Source of the DNA: Lentisalinibacter salinarum
GTDB taxonomy: Bacteria > Pseudomonadota > Gammaproteobacteria > Steroidobacterales > Woeseiaceae
Assembly: GCF_040706555.1 (NCBI RefSeq)
Contig: NZ_JAPDRH010000002.1
Span: 1,116,001 to 1,180,000 of the forward strand
Direction: 5' to 3'
Length of the DNA stretch: 64,000 bases
Translations under genes and position numbers: made by a program
Shown: positions 35,001-42,894 of the stretch, piece by piece
Layout of the letters: each line of letters begins with the position of its first letter
Numbering within the stretch: the stretch's first letter is position 1
The notes under the pieces: model-generated
Databases searched by the model: none
What the model saw: only the letters and a program-made list of their open reading frames with translations
Told to the model about the DNA's origin: nothing

Positions 35001-35920
35001 ACGTCGCCGCCGTAGAGTCCCGGTGGCAGCAACTTCAGCCCGGCGAGCGTGATCGGCACGACGAACAGACAGAACAGCGCCAGATACAACGGGAACAACC
35101 AGCGCGCCGAGCGATTGTCCACGTCCTCGCGCAGCTCGACGACCGTGACATGGAACTGGCGCGGAAGACACAGGATGGCGGCACTCGCCAGCAGTGTCTG
35201 GGTGAGAAATCCCGCCGGCAGGCCGTCGACGGTGAACGGGTTGCCGCCGACCGGCGGCGGGCTCGGCCCGTCCGCTCCCAACAGGAAGAGCGCGAACACC
35301 CCGACCGCCGCGAAGGCCAGCAGCTTCACCACCGACTCGAAGGCGATGGCGAGGATCATGCCGTGGTGATGCTCGGCGGCATCCACACGGCGCGTGCCGA
35401 ATAGAATGGCGAACAGCGCGAGCGCTCCGGCAACGAGCAGCGCGCTGTCCCACTTCCCCGGGGCGCCGTCGCTCACCGTCTCGAGTCCGGCCACGATGGC
35501 CTTGAACTGCAGGGCGATATAGGGGATGGAGCCGACGATCGCGATCACCGTCACCAGCACCGCGAGATTTCTCGCCTTGCCATAGCGCGCGGCGATGAAA
35601 TCGGCGATGGAGGTGAGATTCTGCCGCTTGCTGATGGCGATGATGCGCCGGATCAGGCCGAAGCCGAACAGGAAGACGAAGGCCGGGCCGAGGTAGATGG
35701 GCAGGAAACTCCAGCCTCCCTGGGACGCGCTGCCGACCGCGCCGTAGAAGGTCCATGACGTGCAGTACACGGCGAGCGAGAGGCTGTAGACCAGCGGTCC
35801 GGTCCAGCGCCCGTAGCGCTGCACGTCCACGCGGTCGCCCCACGAGGCAATCGCGAAGAGCAGCGCCACATAGGCGACCGAAATCGCCAGCAGTAACCAC
35901 CAGCTGACCAAGCCACTCAT
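32057..35920 (-). CDS. crbS: Hybrid sensor kinase with SSS transporter-like domain (CrbS family)
   Basis: A 1287-aa membrane sensor. Residues 1-500 form a sodium/solute symporter-like domain with about 13 helices (TSWTFYGAVGSASQGGW, NLTSIADFIAARYGK). Near residue 535 begins a STAC-like linker (IRVADLQALAGRFVGEENAR). PAS domains start near 645 and 767. The HisKA phospho-histidine is in AAAAHDLLQPLNAAK near 927, the HATPase N box in LQNFISNARRYTR near 1040, and the receiver Asp in LLVDYHLDD near 1218. The layout matches CrbS/MxtR, which signals to CrbR to switch on acetate use. It converges on crbR and diverges from the symporter unit. Confidence 0.92.
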   Translation of the reverse strand: MSGLVSWWLLLAISVAYVALLFAIASWGDRVDVQRYGRWTGPLVYSLSLAVYCTSWTFYGAVGSASQGGWSFLPIYLGPAFVFLFGFGLIRRIIAISKRQNLTSIADFIAARYGKARNLAVLVTVIAIVGSIPYIALQFKAIVAGLETVSDGAPGKWDSALLVAGALALFAILFGTRRVDAAEHHHGMILAIAFESVVKLLAFAAVGVFALFLLGADGPSPPPVGGNPFTVDGLPAGFLTQTLLASAAILCLPRQFHVTVVELREDVDNRSARWLFPLYLALFCLFVVPITLAGLKLLPPGLYGGDVYVLALPMQAGPDWLTVLAFLGGFSAATGMVIVASVTLSTMVSNEIVMPLVLRRTGRGELRAYPRLLIAVRRIAIVGIALLAYGYYRAMDQSTELASIGLLAFAAAAQFAPLLLLGLYWPRATRAGAMAGLVTGFALWAWTLLVPSLARAGSWGSSLLEEGPLGLAWARPEALIVELGADPLGHGVFWSLAANLGIFTLVSLASRQSLAEKIQARAFTESGAVSGLGAAPFGARDIRVADLQALAGRFVGEENARRAFADFARSGGGSAASGDADRAVLQFTERLLAGSVGAASARIVMTTALRRTGMEIGDVLLLLDETSAAIRFNRRLLEATLENLSQGVSVVDASQRLVGWNSRYEEIMGYPAGLLSVGKPVAELMRYNAERGRTGRSGAEEQILNSARRTRDVSPFRYESELSDGRVIEIRGQPMPDGGYVTTYHDITESKETEKALRLSERQVRTYTDNAPAMIAYVDAGRRYRFANKAYLAYVGMSREELMGTPLSAVLDASQLVARSHWLEAAFAGDKQNFELEITGADGRSRYTLGTYIPDVDAQGAVIGVYAVFQDITDRRRAELGLVEAKAMLEQRVEDRTVELKRAMAALADAKAQAEAANASKTRFLAAAAHDLLQPLNAAKLFTALLEEKSEGMDEEQRRLVSRVESGLIAVEDLLSALLDIARLDTRAPRPKREHFPAAELFATLEEQFGQSFAEAGLTLRFVPTRLWLHTDIALLRRILQNFISNARRYTRVGGVLVGCRRRGADVAIQVFDTGIGIAPEHRETIFEEFRRLAGSDERAKRGLGLGLAIVERIARLLDHPVQLRSELGVGSRFEIIVPRGTAAARPRTDARSAPRLASSMDGQHVLCVDNEPEILEGMHGLLARWGARPLQAGNLEEASRLVRTLREDSGEIPAVLLVDYHLDDGITGIQVIETLRAMTRPDIPAIILTADHGSEVAERVQAAGHTLLRKPLKPAALRALVTRIIG

Positions 35921-35942
35921 CCCCCACCGTTGGCCCGGTCCT

Positions 35943-35961
35943 AATACTAACGTCTTATGCC
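35943..35961 (+). promoter_or_regulatory. Candidate CrbR operator between crbS and the symporter unit
   Basis: AATAC-TAAC-GTCTT followed by ATGCC. Aligned with the acs copy, ACTAACGTCTTATGCC and ACCAATGTCTAATGCC share 13 of 16 bases. It lies 70 bp before the DUF4212 gene. A TGCTAAGTT sequence 10-20 bp downstream could be an extended -10. Confidence 0.5.
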
Positions 35962-36030
35962 CGCGAACAGCTCCCTTTGCTAAGTTCGATGCTCGGCAAG
36001 AACAGGCGGCAATACGCCACAGGGGGAAAT

Positions 36031-36285
36031 ATGTCTGACCGCAAGGAATACTGGCGGCGGAATCTGCGACTCGTCGCGGTGTGTATGGTCATCTGGTTCA
36101 TCGTCTCCTACGTGTTCGGGATCATCCTCGTGGAGCCCCTGAACAACATCCGGATCGGCGGCTACAAGCTCGGCTTCTGGTTCGCCCAGCAAGGTTCGAT
36201 CTACACGTTCGTGGTGCTGATCTTCTTTTACGCCAAGCGCATGAACAAGCTGGACCGCGAGTTCAGCGTGCACGAAGACGAATAG
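36031..36285 (+). CDS. DUF4212 small subunit of a sodium/solute symporter
   Basis: An 84-aa protein with two membrane helices (LVAVCMVIWFIVSYVFGIIL and FVVLIFFYAKRM), the usual DUF4212 layout, including NNIRIGGYKLGFWFAQQGS between them. These proteins are always encoded just before an SSS symporter of the VC_2705 type and are presumed to be an accessory subunit. The ribosome site AGGGGGAAAT is strong. The symporter follows 9 bp later. Confidence 0.9.
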   Translation: MSDRKEYWRRNLRLVAVCMVIWFIVSYVFGIILVEPLNNIRIGGYKLGFWFAQQGSIYTFVVLIFFYAKRMNKLDREFSVHEDE

Positions 36286-36294
36286 GAGCCGGCC

Positions 36295-38025
36295 ATGACA
36301 CTGCAGACAATGACCTACCTCATCGTCGGCGCCACCTTCGCGCTGTACATCGGCATCGCCGTCTGGGCGAGGGCCGGTACCACCAAGGACTTCTATGTCG
36401 CCGGCGGCGGCGTGCACCCGATCTCCAACGGCATGGCGACGGCCGCCGACTGGATGTCCGCCGCCTCGTTCATCTCCATGGCGGGGCTGATCGCGTTCAT
36501 GGGCTACGGCGGTTCCGTCTTCCTCATGGGCTGGACCGGCGGCTACGTGCTGCTCGCCATGCTCCTCGCGCCTTATCTGCGCAAGTTCGGAAAATTCACG
36601 GTGCCGGAGTTCATCGGTGACCGCTACTACTCGCGCACGGCACGCATCGTCGCCGTGATATGCCTGATCGTCGCCTCCATCACCTACGTGATCGGGCAGA
36701 TGAAGGGCATCGGCGTCGCTTTTTCACGCTTCCTCGAGGTGGACTACGACCTGGGGCTGGCCATCGGCATGGGCATCGTGTTCGTCTACGCCGTCATGGG
36801 CGGGATGAAAGGCATCACCTACACCCAGATCGCCCAGTACTGCGTGCTGATCCTCGCCTATACGATCCCGGCGATCTTCATCTCGCTGAACCTCACGGGC
36901 AATCCCATCCCGCAGCTGGGACTGGGCTCGACCATGGCCGGCTCGGAGACCTTCCTGCTGGACAAGCTCGATCGCATGGTCACCGACCTCGGTTTCGACC
37001 AGTACACGACAAATGCGAGGATCAGCCTGCTGAACATGTTCATGTACACCATGTCACTCATGATCGGCACGGCCGGGCTGCCTCACGTCATCATCCGCTT
37101 CTTCACGGTGCCGAAGGTGAAGGACGCCCGCTCCTCCGCCGGCTGGGCGCTGGTGTTCATCGCCATCCTCTACACCACGGCCCCGGCCGTGGCCGCGATG
37201 GCGCGCCTGAACCTGATGGAGACGATGGAACCGGCCGAAGGTCAGTACCTGGTCTACGACGAACGTCCGAGGTGGTTCGAGAAGTGGGAGGCCACCGGCC
37301 TGCTGGACGTGACGGACAAGAACGACGACGGTCGCATCCGCTACTCGGCCGATCCCGCGGTCAACGAGCTCACCAAGGTGGACAACGACATCATGGTGCT
37401 GGCCAACCCGGAGATCGCCGGGTTGCCGAACTGGGTCATCGCCCTCGTCGCGGCGGGCGGCCTGGCAGCGGCGTTGTCCACGGCGGCGGGACTGTTGCTG
37501 GCCATCTCATCGGCCATATCCCACGACCTGCTGAAGGGTGTATTCATGCCAGAGATCACGGAACGCCAGGAACTCCTGGCCAGTCGCGTGGCCATGGCGG
37601 GTGCCATCCTCCTGGCAGGTTATCTCGGCTTCAATCCACCCGACTTCGCGGCGGGAACCGTGGCCCTGGCCTTCGGACTCGCGGCCTCCTCGATCTTCCC
37701 GGTGCTGATGATGGGCATCTTCAGCCAGCGGATGAACAAGGAGGGCGCCATCGCCGGCATGGTGAGCGGCCTCGGGGTGACACTGCTCTACGTTTTCCAG
37801 CACAAGGGGATCATGTTCATACCGGGCACCGAGTATCTCGGCGGCATGTCTGAGAACTGGTTCTTCGGCATCGAGCCGAACGCCTTCGGCGCCGTCGGTG
37901 CCATCGTCAACTTCGCCGTCGCATTCGCGGTATCGCGGTTTACGACCGAGCCACCGGAGCATATCCAGCACCTGGTAGAGGAGATCCGGGTGCCCATCGG
38001 AGCGGGGACGGCAACCGGACACTGA
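36295..38025 (+). CDS. Sodium/solute symporter, VC_2705 type (probable acetate uptake)
   Basis: A 576-aa SSS permease with about 13 helices. Early conserved parts are DFYVAGGGVHPISNGMATA and ASFISMAGLIAFMGYGGS; FGKFTVPEFIGDRYYS follows. A hydrophilic insert at residues 310-360 carries DKNDDGRI, which resembles the start of an EF-hand loop. The family includes acetate and short-chain organic acid transporters like ActP. Substrate is inferred from the acs/CrbSR context. A terminator follows directly. Confidence 0.9.
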   Translation: MTLQTMTYLIVGATFALYIGIAVWARAGTTKDFYVAGGGVHPISNGMATAADWMSAASFISMAGLIAFMGYGGSVFLMGWTGGYVLLAMLLAPYLRKFGKFTVPEFIGDRYYSRTARIVAVICLIVASITYVIGQMKGIGVAFSRFLEVDYDLGLAIGMGIVFVYAVMGGMKGITYTQIAQYCVLILAYTIPAIFISLNLTGNPIPQLGLGSTMAGSETFLLDKLDRMVTDLGFDQYTTNARISLLNMFMYTMSLMIGTAGLPHVIIRFFTVPKVKDARSSAGWALVFIAILYTTAPAVAAMARLNLMETMEPAEGQYLVYDERPRWFEKWEATGLLDVTDKNDDGRIRYSADPAVNELTKVDNDIMVLANPEIAGLPNWVIALVAAGGLAAALSTAAGLLLAISSAISHDLLKGVFMPEITERQELLASRVAMAGAILLAGYLGFNPPDFAAGTVALAFGLAASSIFPVLMMGIFSQRMNKEGAIAGMVSGLGVTLLYVFQHKGIMFIPGTEYLGGMSENWFFGIEPNAFGAVGAIVNFAVAFAVSRFTTEPPEHIQHLVEEIRVPIGAGTATGH

Positions 38026-38044
38026 CGTACGAGTGTCCGCAGGG

Positions 38045-38076
38045 AAAGGGGCTCCGCTGGGAGCCCCTTTTCTTTT
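38045..38076 (+). terminator. Rho-independent terminator after the symporter
   Basis: Arms AAAGGGGCTCC (38045-38055) and GGAGCCCCTTT (38060-38070) pair perfectly with a 4-nt loop GCTG, and TCTTTT follows. Confidence 0.93.
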
Positions 38077-38125
38077 ATGCTTGCCCCACGCCGGAGGGGC
38101 GGAACGCAGCGGAGCGAGAGCAATC

Positions 38126-38593
38126 ATGTGGAAGAACTGGCACGTCGTGGCCGCGATGCTGGTGGCGCCGATACTCGCCATCCTGGCCTGGTTCGCGGTG
38201 GACTGGTTCGTGGCCGAGCGGCCCCACGCGGCCCGGCCTGGCCAGGACTATCCTCTGGTCGCCAAGCCGAATTGCCGATGGCCGAGCGGCAGCTGCGACC
38301 TGGAAAACGAGACCTTCCGCCTGACGCTCATCCCGACGGCGCTCGATGCCGCGGCGCTCCGGCTGCGGATCGAGTCGCGCTTCCCCCTGAGCGCAGCCAC
38401 TGTGGGACTCGCGCCGACGGCCGGCGCCTCCTCGGAACCCGTGGCGTTCTCCCCTCAGGATGAGACAGCGACGATCTGGTCGGGCACGCTGCCGGCGCCC
38501 CGGAGCGAGGGCGCCGCCCTGCAGGTCGTCGTGAACGCGGCCGGCAGCCGCTATTTCGCCGAGGTCCCCGTCGTCTTCCTGGCCGAGGAGTAG
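38126..38593 (+). CDS. Membrane-anchored periplasmic protein of unknown function
   Basis: A 155-aa protein with an N-terminal helix (VVAAMLVAPILAILAWFAVDWF) followed by a periplasmic beta-rich domain. Two cysteines in PNCRWPSGSCDLEN are five residues apart and may form a disulfide. No family is recognised. It stands between the symporter terminator and the peptide transporter gene. Confidence 0.65.
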   Translation: MWKNWHVVAAMLVAPILAILAWFAVDWFVAERPHAARPGQDYPLVAKPNCRWPSGSCDLENETFRLTLIPTALDAAALRLRIESRFPLSAATVGLAPTAGASSEPVAFSPQDETATIWSGTLPAPRSEGAALQVVVNAAGSRYFAEVPVVFLAEE

Positions 38594-38711
38594 CGCTGCG
38601 CCGGCGCACAGGACCTCGACCCCCGCCCACAATCCGGCCGCCAGAAGGTAGGATAGGCTCCCTCCGCCGTCCGTCGGCGTCGATTCCGTTCTCGCAAAGG
38701 GGAGCACCCGG

Positions 38712-40322
38712 ATGAGTCAACCCGAACCCGCCGCCGGCACACCCGGCAAGACCTTCTTCGGCCATCCCGCCGGCCTGGGCACGCTGTTCTTCACCGAACT
38801 GTGGGAGCGCTTCAGCTACTACGGGATGCGCGCGCTTCTGGTGCTGTTCATGGTCGCGAGCATCGCCGAGGGCGGCCTGGGTTTCGACGATGCGACGGCA
38901 ACCGCCATCTACGGGCTGTACACCGCCGGCGTGTATCTCGCCGCGCTGCCCGGCGGCTGGCTCGCCGACCGGGTGTTCGGGCAGCAGGACTCCATCTGGT
39001 ACGGTGGCATCATCATCGCGGCGGGTCACATCGTGCTCTCGCTGCCCGGCTTCGGACTCGTAGGCGAGGCCTACGGCTTCTTCTTCGGCCTGATCCTGAT
39101 CGTGGTCGGCACGGGACTGTTGAAGCCGAACATCTCCAGCTGCGTCGGCGAACTCTATCCCGAGGGCGGCGCCCGCCGGGACGCCGGCTACGTGCTCTAC
39201 TACATGGGTATCAACCTGGGCGCGTTCCTAGGCCCGCTGGTGTGCGGCTTCCTGCGCGTGAACATGGGCTGGCACTGGGGCTTCGCCGCCGCCGCGGTCG
39301 GCATGATCGCGGGCCTGGTGGTCTACCGGGCCACCCAGAAACACCTCGGCGACTTCGGCAAACAGCCGTTCCCGACACCGCCCGGCGACGAGCGCAAGGT
39401 GCGCAGCCTGAAGCTGGCCATCTACGTGGCGACGGCGGCGCTGTTCCTGCTCGCGGTCCTGGGCCTGGAAGGCCTGATCGCCTTCGATGCCGTCGGTCTC
39501 GCCGCGACCACGGTCTATGTGATCGTCGCCGTCGCGGTGCTGTTCTTCGGCCGCGTGCTGTTCGACCCGAAACTCACCCGGCTGGAGCGTAACCGCACGA
39601 TCGTACTGGTAGCGCTGTTCATCGGCGCCGCGCTGTTCTGGTCCGGGTTCGAGCAGGCGGGCTCGTCGCTGAACCTGTTCGCCGAACGCTACACCGCGCG
39701 GGAGATGCTCGGACTCGTCATCCCGCCGGAGGTGTTCCAGTCCCTGAACCCGCTCTACATCCTGATCCTGGCGCCGTTCTTCTCCGCGCTGTGGATCAAC
39801 CTGGGCCGGCGCAACCTGGACCCTTCCATCCCGCTGAAGTTCGCGCTGGGTTTCCTGCAGCTCGGCCTCGGCTTCGGCTTCATGTGGTTCGCCGCCTCGC
39901 TGATCCAGGACGGCGGCAAGGTGCTGCCCGTATGGCTGCTGATGACCTATCTCTTCCACACCACGGGGGAGCTGTGCCTGAGCCCCATCGGCTTGTCGGC
40001 CACCTCCAAGCTCGCGCCGCGCAGCTACTACAGCCAGATGATGGGCATGTGGTTCTTCGGCGCCGCGCTGGGCAATCTGCTGGCCGGGCTGCTCGCCGGC
40101 GAGTTCCGGGGCGACAACGTGGCCGAGTTCCCGGAACGCTATCGCCAGATCGTGATCTTCTGCACGGTGGTCTTCCTCGGCTTCCTGATCGCCACACCGT
40201 GGCTGAAGAAGATCGCCGCCCTCGACCGGGTGGAAGACGAGGATGCGCGCTACACCCGGGAGGACGAGCCCGGCGCCTTCGACGCCGATGTGCCCACCCA
40301 CACCGACGACCGTCCCCGCTGA
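38712..40322 (+). CDS. POT family proton-dependent oligopeptide transporter
   Basis: A 536-aa major-facilitator protein with about 14 helices. The POT signature FFTELWERFSYYGMRALL near residues 26-43 carries the ExxER motif for proton coupling. The PTR2 signature follows in the GWLADRVFGQQDSI and GLLKPNISSCVGELY regions. It imports di- and tripeptides. The DUF885 and M20 peptidase genes that follow could process peptides, so a peptide-use cluster is likely. Confidence 0.93.
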   Translation: MSQPEPAAGTPGKTFFGHPAGLGTLFFTELWERFSYYGMRALLVLFMVASIAEGGLGFDDATATAIYGLYTAGVYLAALPGGWLADRVFGQQDSIWYGGIIIAAGHIVLSLPGFGLVGEAYGFFFGLILIVVGTGLLKPNISSCVGELYPEGGARRDAGYVLYYMGINLGAFLGPLVCGFLRVNMGWHWGFAAAAVGMIAGLVVYRATQKHLGDFGKQPFPTPPGDERKVRSLKLAIYVATAALFLLAVLGLEGLIAFDAVGLAATTVYVIVAVAVLFFGRVLFDPKLTRLERNRTIVLVALFIGAALFWSGFEQAGSSLNLFAERYTAREMLGLVIPPEVFQSLNPLYILILAPFFSALWINLGRRNLDPSIPLKFALGFLQLGLGFGFMWFAASLIQDGGKVLPVWLLMTYLFHTTGELCLSPIGLSATSKLAPRSYYSQMMGMWFFGAALGNLLAGLLAGEFRGDNVAEFPERYRQIVIFCTVVFLGFLIATPWLKKIAALDRVEDEDARYTREDEPGAFDADVPTHTDDRPR

Positions 40323-40332
40323 AGGAGGCCCC

Positions 40333-42192
40333 ATGCTCCGCCGTTCGACCCTGCCGCTCGCCCTCGTACTGATCGCCGCCGGCTGCGGCGGCCCGCCGAC
40401 CGGGGAAGACACCGCCCCCGCGCCCCGCGCCCCCGCGGCCGGGGAACGGACCGCCGCGCCGGCGGCGGAGGCGGCCGCCGAGACGCCGGCCGAGCGGCTG
40501 GACCGCCTGTTCGCCGAGTATTGGGACGCCTGGCTGGAGCTGAACCCGGTACAGGCGACATTTCTCGGCGATCACCGCTGGGACGACCGCTGGCCGGTCA
40601 GCATCTCGCCGGCGCATATCCGGGCAGAGCGGGAACTGCTCGAGCGCGGCCTCGCGGCTGCCGGGGCCATACCCGCCGACAGACTCGGCCCGGACCGCCG
40701 GCTGAGCCGGGAGCTGTTCCTCTACGAGCTGCGCGACGAGCTGGCCGGCCATGCCTTCCCCCGCGAACTCACGCCGGTCAACCAGTTCTACAACCCGGCC
40801 AACCGCCTGGCGAGGCTCGGCTCCGGCAAGGGGCCGCAGCCGTTCGAGACGGCCGCCGACTACGAGGAATTCCTGGGCCGCATCGACGGCTTCAGCGACT
40901 GGGTGGACCAGGCCATCGTCAACATGCGCAAGGGCATGGACGCCGGCATCGTGCAGCCGGCCATCCTGATGAAACGCACCCTGCCGCAGCTCGAGGCACA
41001 CATGGTCGAGGAACCTGCGGAGAGTCTGTTCTACGGCCCGGTCGACGAATTCCCGGATACGGTGCCGGAGGAGGAACGGGACCGGCTGCGTGAGGCCTAC
41101 GCGGCCGCGATCACGGAGCGGCTCGTGCCCGCCTACACCCGCCTGCACGCCTTCATCCGCGACGAGTACCTGCCGGCCGCGCGGGACTCCGCGGGGCTGG
41201 GCGCGCTGCCCGGCGGCGAGGACTGGTACGCCTGGCTGGTGCGCCACCACACCACCACAGACCTGACGCCGGCGGAGATCCACCGCATCGGCCTGGACGA
41301 GGTCGAGCGCATCCACGGCGAGATGATCGCGGTCAAGGAGGAGGTGGGCTTCGAGGGCGACCTGCAGGACTTCTTCGAGCACCTGAACACCGATCCCCGC
41401 TTCTACTTCGCGTCCCGGGAGGAGATGGTCGCCGCCTACGAGGCGCTGCGGGACAAGGCCGACGCGGCAGCGCCGCGGCTGTTCAGCAGCATCCCGAAGG
41501 CCGAGTACGAGATCAGGCCCGTGGAGCGCTATCGGGAACAGTCCGCCGCGAAGGGCTCCTACCAGCGCCCGTCCGCCGACGGCAGCCGTCCCGGCATCTT
41601 CTACCTGAACACCTGGCGGCCGGAGGCGCGCCCGCGCTGGGCGGCCGAGGCACTGTTCCTGCACGAGGCCGTACCCGGCCATCACTTCCAGCGCTCCTCC
41701 AACCTGGAGCTGGAAGACGTGCCGGACTTCCGCCGCCACGGCGGCGTCACGGCCTTCGCGGAAGGCTGGGGGCTGTACTCGGAATCGGCGCCGGTGGGCG
41801 AGGCCATGGGCTTCTACGAAGACCCCTACCAGCGCTTCGGTCAGCTGAACGCGGAACTGTGGCGGGCCATCCGGCTCGTGGTGGACACCGGCCTCCACGC
41901 CAAGGGCTGGAGCCGCCAGGACGTGCTGGATTACATGTACGCCAACTCGGCGGTGCTGGAGACGCGGGCAGTGTCCGAAGCCGAACGCTTCATGGCCATC
42001 CCGGGCCAGGCGCTGGCCTACAAGATCGGCCAGCTGAAGATACTGGAGCTGCGCCGACGGGCGGAGGCCGCGCTGGGCGAGGACTTCGACATCCGTGCCT
42101 TCCACGCCAAGGTGCTGGAAGAAGGCGACCTGCCGCTGGACATCCTGGAAGCCCGCATCGACGCCTGGCTGGCCGCGGAAGCCGGGAACTGA
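40333..42192 (+). CDS. DUF885 family lipoprotein (probable metal-dependent peptidase)
   Basis: A 619-aa protein with a lipobox (ALVLIAAGC, Cys17), then an Ala/Pro/Glu-rich spacer to about residue 55. The DUF885 signature FLHEAVPGHHFQ lies near residue 443, and FAEGWGLYSESAP follows. It starts 10 bp after the peptide transporter stop, with ribosome site GAAGGAGG, so the two are probably co-transcribed. It is a distinct subgroup from the DUF885 protein at 14559, differing in the motif and the anchor. Peptidase activity is inference. Confidence 0.87.
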   Translation: MLRRSTLPLALVLIAAGCGGPPTGEDTAPAPRAPAAGERTAAPAAEAAAETPAERLDRLFAEYWDAWLELNPVQATFLGDHRWDDRWPVSISPAHIRAERELLERGLAAAGAIPADRLGPDRRLSRELFLYELRDELAGHAFPRELTPVNQFYNPANRLARLGSGKGPQPFETAADYEEFLGRIDGFSDWVDQAIVNMRKGMDAGIVQPAILMKRTLPQLEAHMVEEPAESLFYGPVDEFPDTVPEEERDRLREAYAAAITERLVPAYTRLHAFIRDEYLPAARDSAGLGALPGGEDWYAWLVRHHTTTDLTPAEIHRIGLDEVERIHGEMIAVKEEVGFEGDLQDFFEHLNTDPRFYFASREEMVAAYEALRDKADAAAPRLFSSIPKAEYEIRPVERYREQSAAKGSYQRPSADGSRPGIFYLNTWRPEARPRWAAEALFLHEAVPGHHFQRSSNLELEDVPDFRRHGGVTAFAEGWGLYSESAPVGEAMGFYEDPYQRFGQLNAELWRAIRLVVDTGLHAKGWSRQDVLDYMYANSAVLETRAVSEAERFMAIPGQALAYKIGQLKILELRRRAEAALGEDFDIRAFHAKVLEEGDLPLDILEARIDAWLAAEAGN

Positions 42193-42891
42193 TTACTGGT
42201 CGCCGATGGCCGACGGCGGCGCAGCCGTAAAGCGGATATCCGCATACCACGCAGTCATCGATCCGCCGGCATCGTCGGCGTCTGTCATGATGGCGATACC
42301 GTCCAGGCTGTCGATCTCCTCGCCGAACGCGGCGCGCCAGTCGGCGCGGACGTCGCGCGCGTGGACGACCCACTCGCCGGCCCTCGCCTCACCGGCATTC
42401 ACGGCCAGCATCCGCACGTTGTCGCCGGCGTAGGCATTCGGCCAGCGCGATCCAGCGGGCTGCGCGCTGGACCAGACGTAGTTGAGCGCGCGGGTGCGCC
42501 AGAACGCGAACCCGCCGCGGCGCACCACATAGATGCGGGCCGGGTAGTCGTCGCCGGACTTTGCCGTCTCGTCGATGCCCTCGCCGTAGGTTCCCTCTAC
42601 CCGCCAGCGCCAGCGCAGATACGGCGTCTCGGCCAGGTCGATCTCCGTGCGCCGGTACAGCGCACTGGCCGTGCCGTCGGCCTCGGCCCGCACCGCGACC
42701 TGCCCGTCAACCGGCACCACCTGGTAGTCCGTGTTGCCGACGAAGCTGCGCTCCTCCCAGCCGTCGAGGCCGCGGGTGAAATCGCCAGGGAAATTCTGCT
42801 GCGCGGCGACGGCCGCGCAGCCGGCCAGCCCCAGGACAAGGACCGCGACGCATCCATGCCGTGGCGTCGTTTGCCCGGGACGTGCCGGCAC
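42193..42891 (-). CDS. DUF3047 lipoprotein
   Basis: A 232-aa protein with a signal ending in the lipobox GLAGC (Cys25). The rest is a beta-sandwich with LRWRWRVEG, DDYPARIYVVRR, RALNYVWSS and GIAIMTDADDAGGS, the pattern of DUF3047. Function is not established. Its stop directly abuts the stop of the convergent DUF885 gene with no gap. It follows the M20 peptidase gene by 3 bp on the same strand. Confidence 0.82.
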   Translation of the reverse strand: MPARPGQTTPRHGCVAVLVLGLAGCAAVAAQQNFPGDFTRGLDGWEERSFVGNTDYQVVPVDGQVAVRAEADGTASALYRRTEIDLAETPYLRWRWRVEGTYGEGIDETAKSGDDYPARIYVVRRGGFAFWRTRALNYVWSSAQPAGSRWPNAYAGDNVRMLAVNAGEARAGEWVVHARDVRADWRAAFGEEIDSLDGIAIMTDADDAGGSMTAWYADIRFTAAPPSAIGDQ

Positions 42892-42894
42892 CCG

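Noticed and set aside
39880..42105. 741-codon open frame antisense to the DUF885 lipoprotein gene
   Set aside because: Compositional shadow without recognisable domains; the plus-strand gene has a lipobox and the DUF885 motif.
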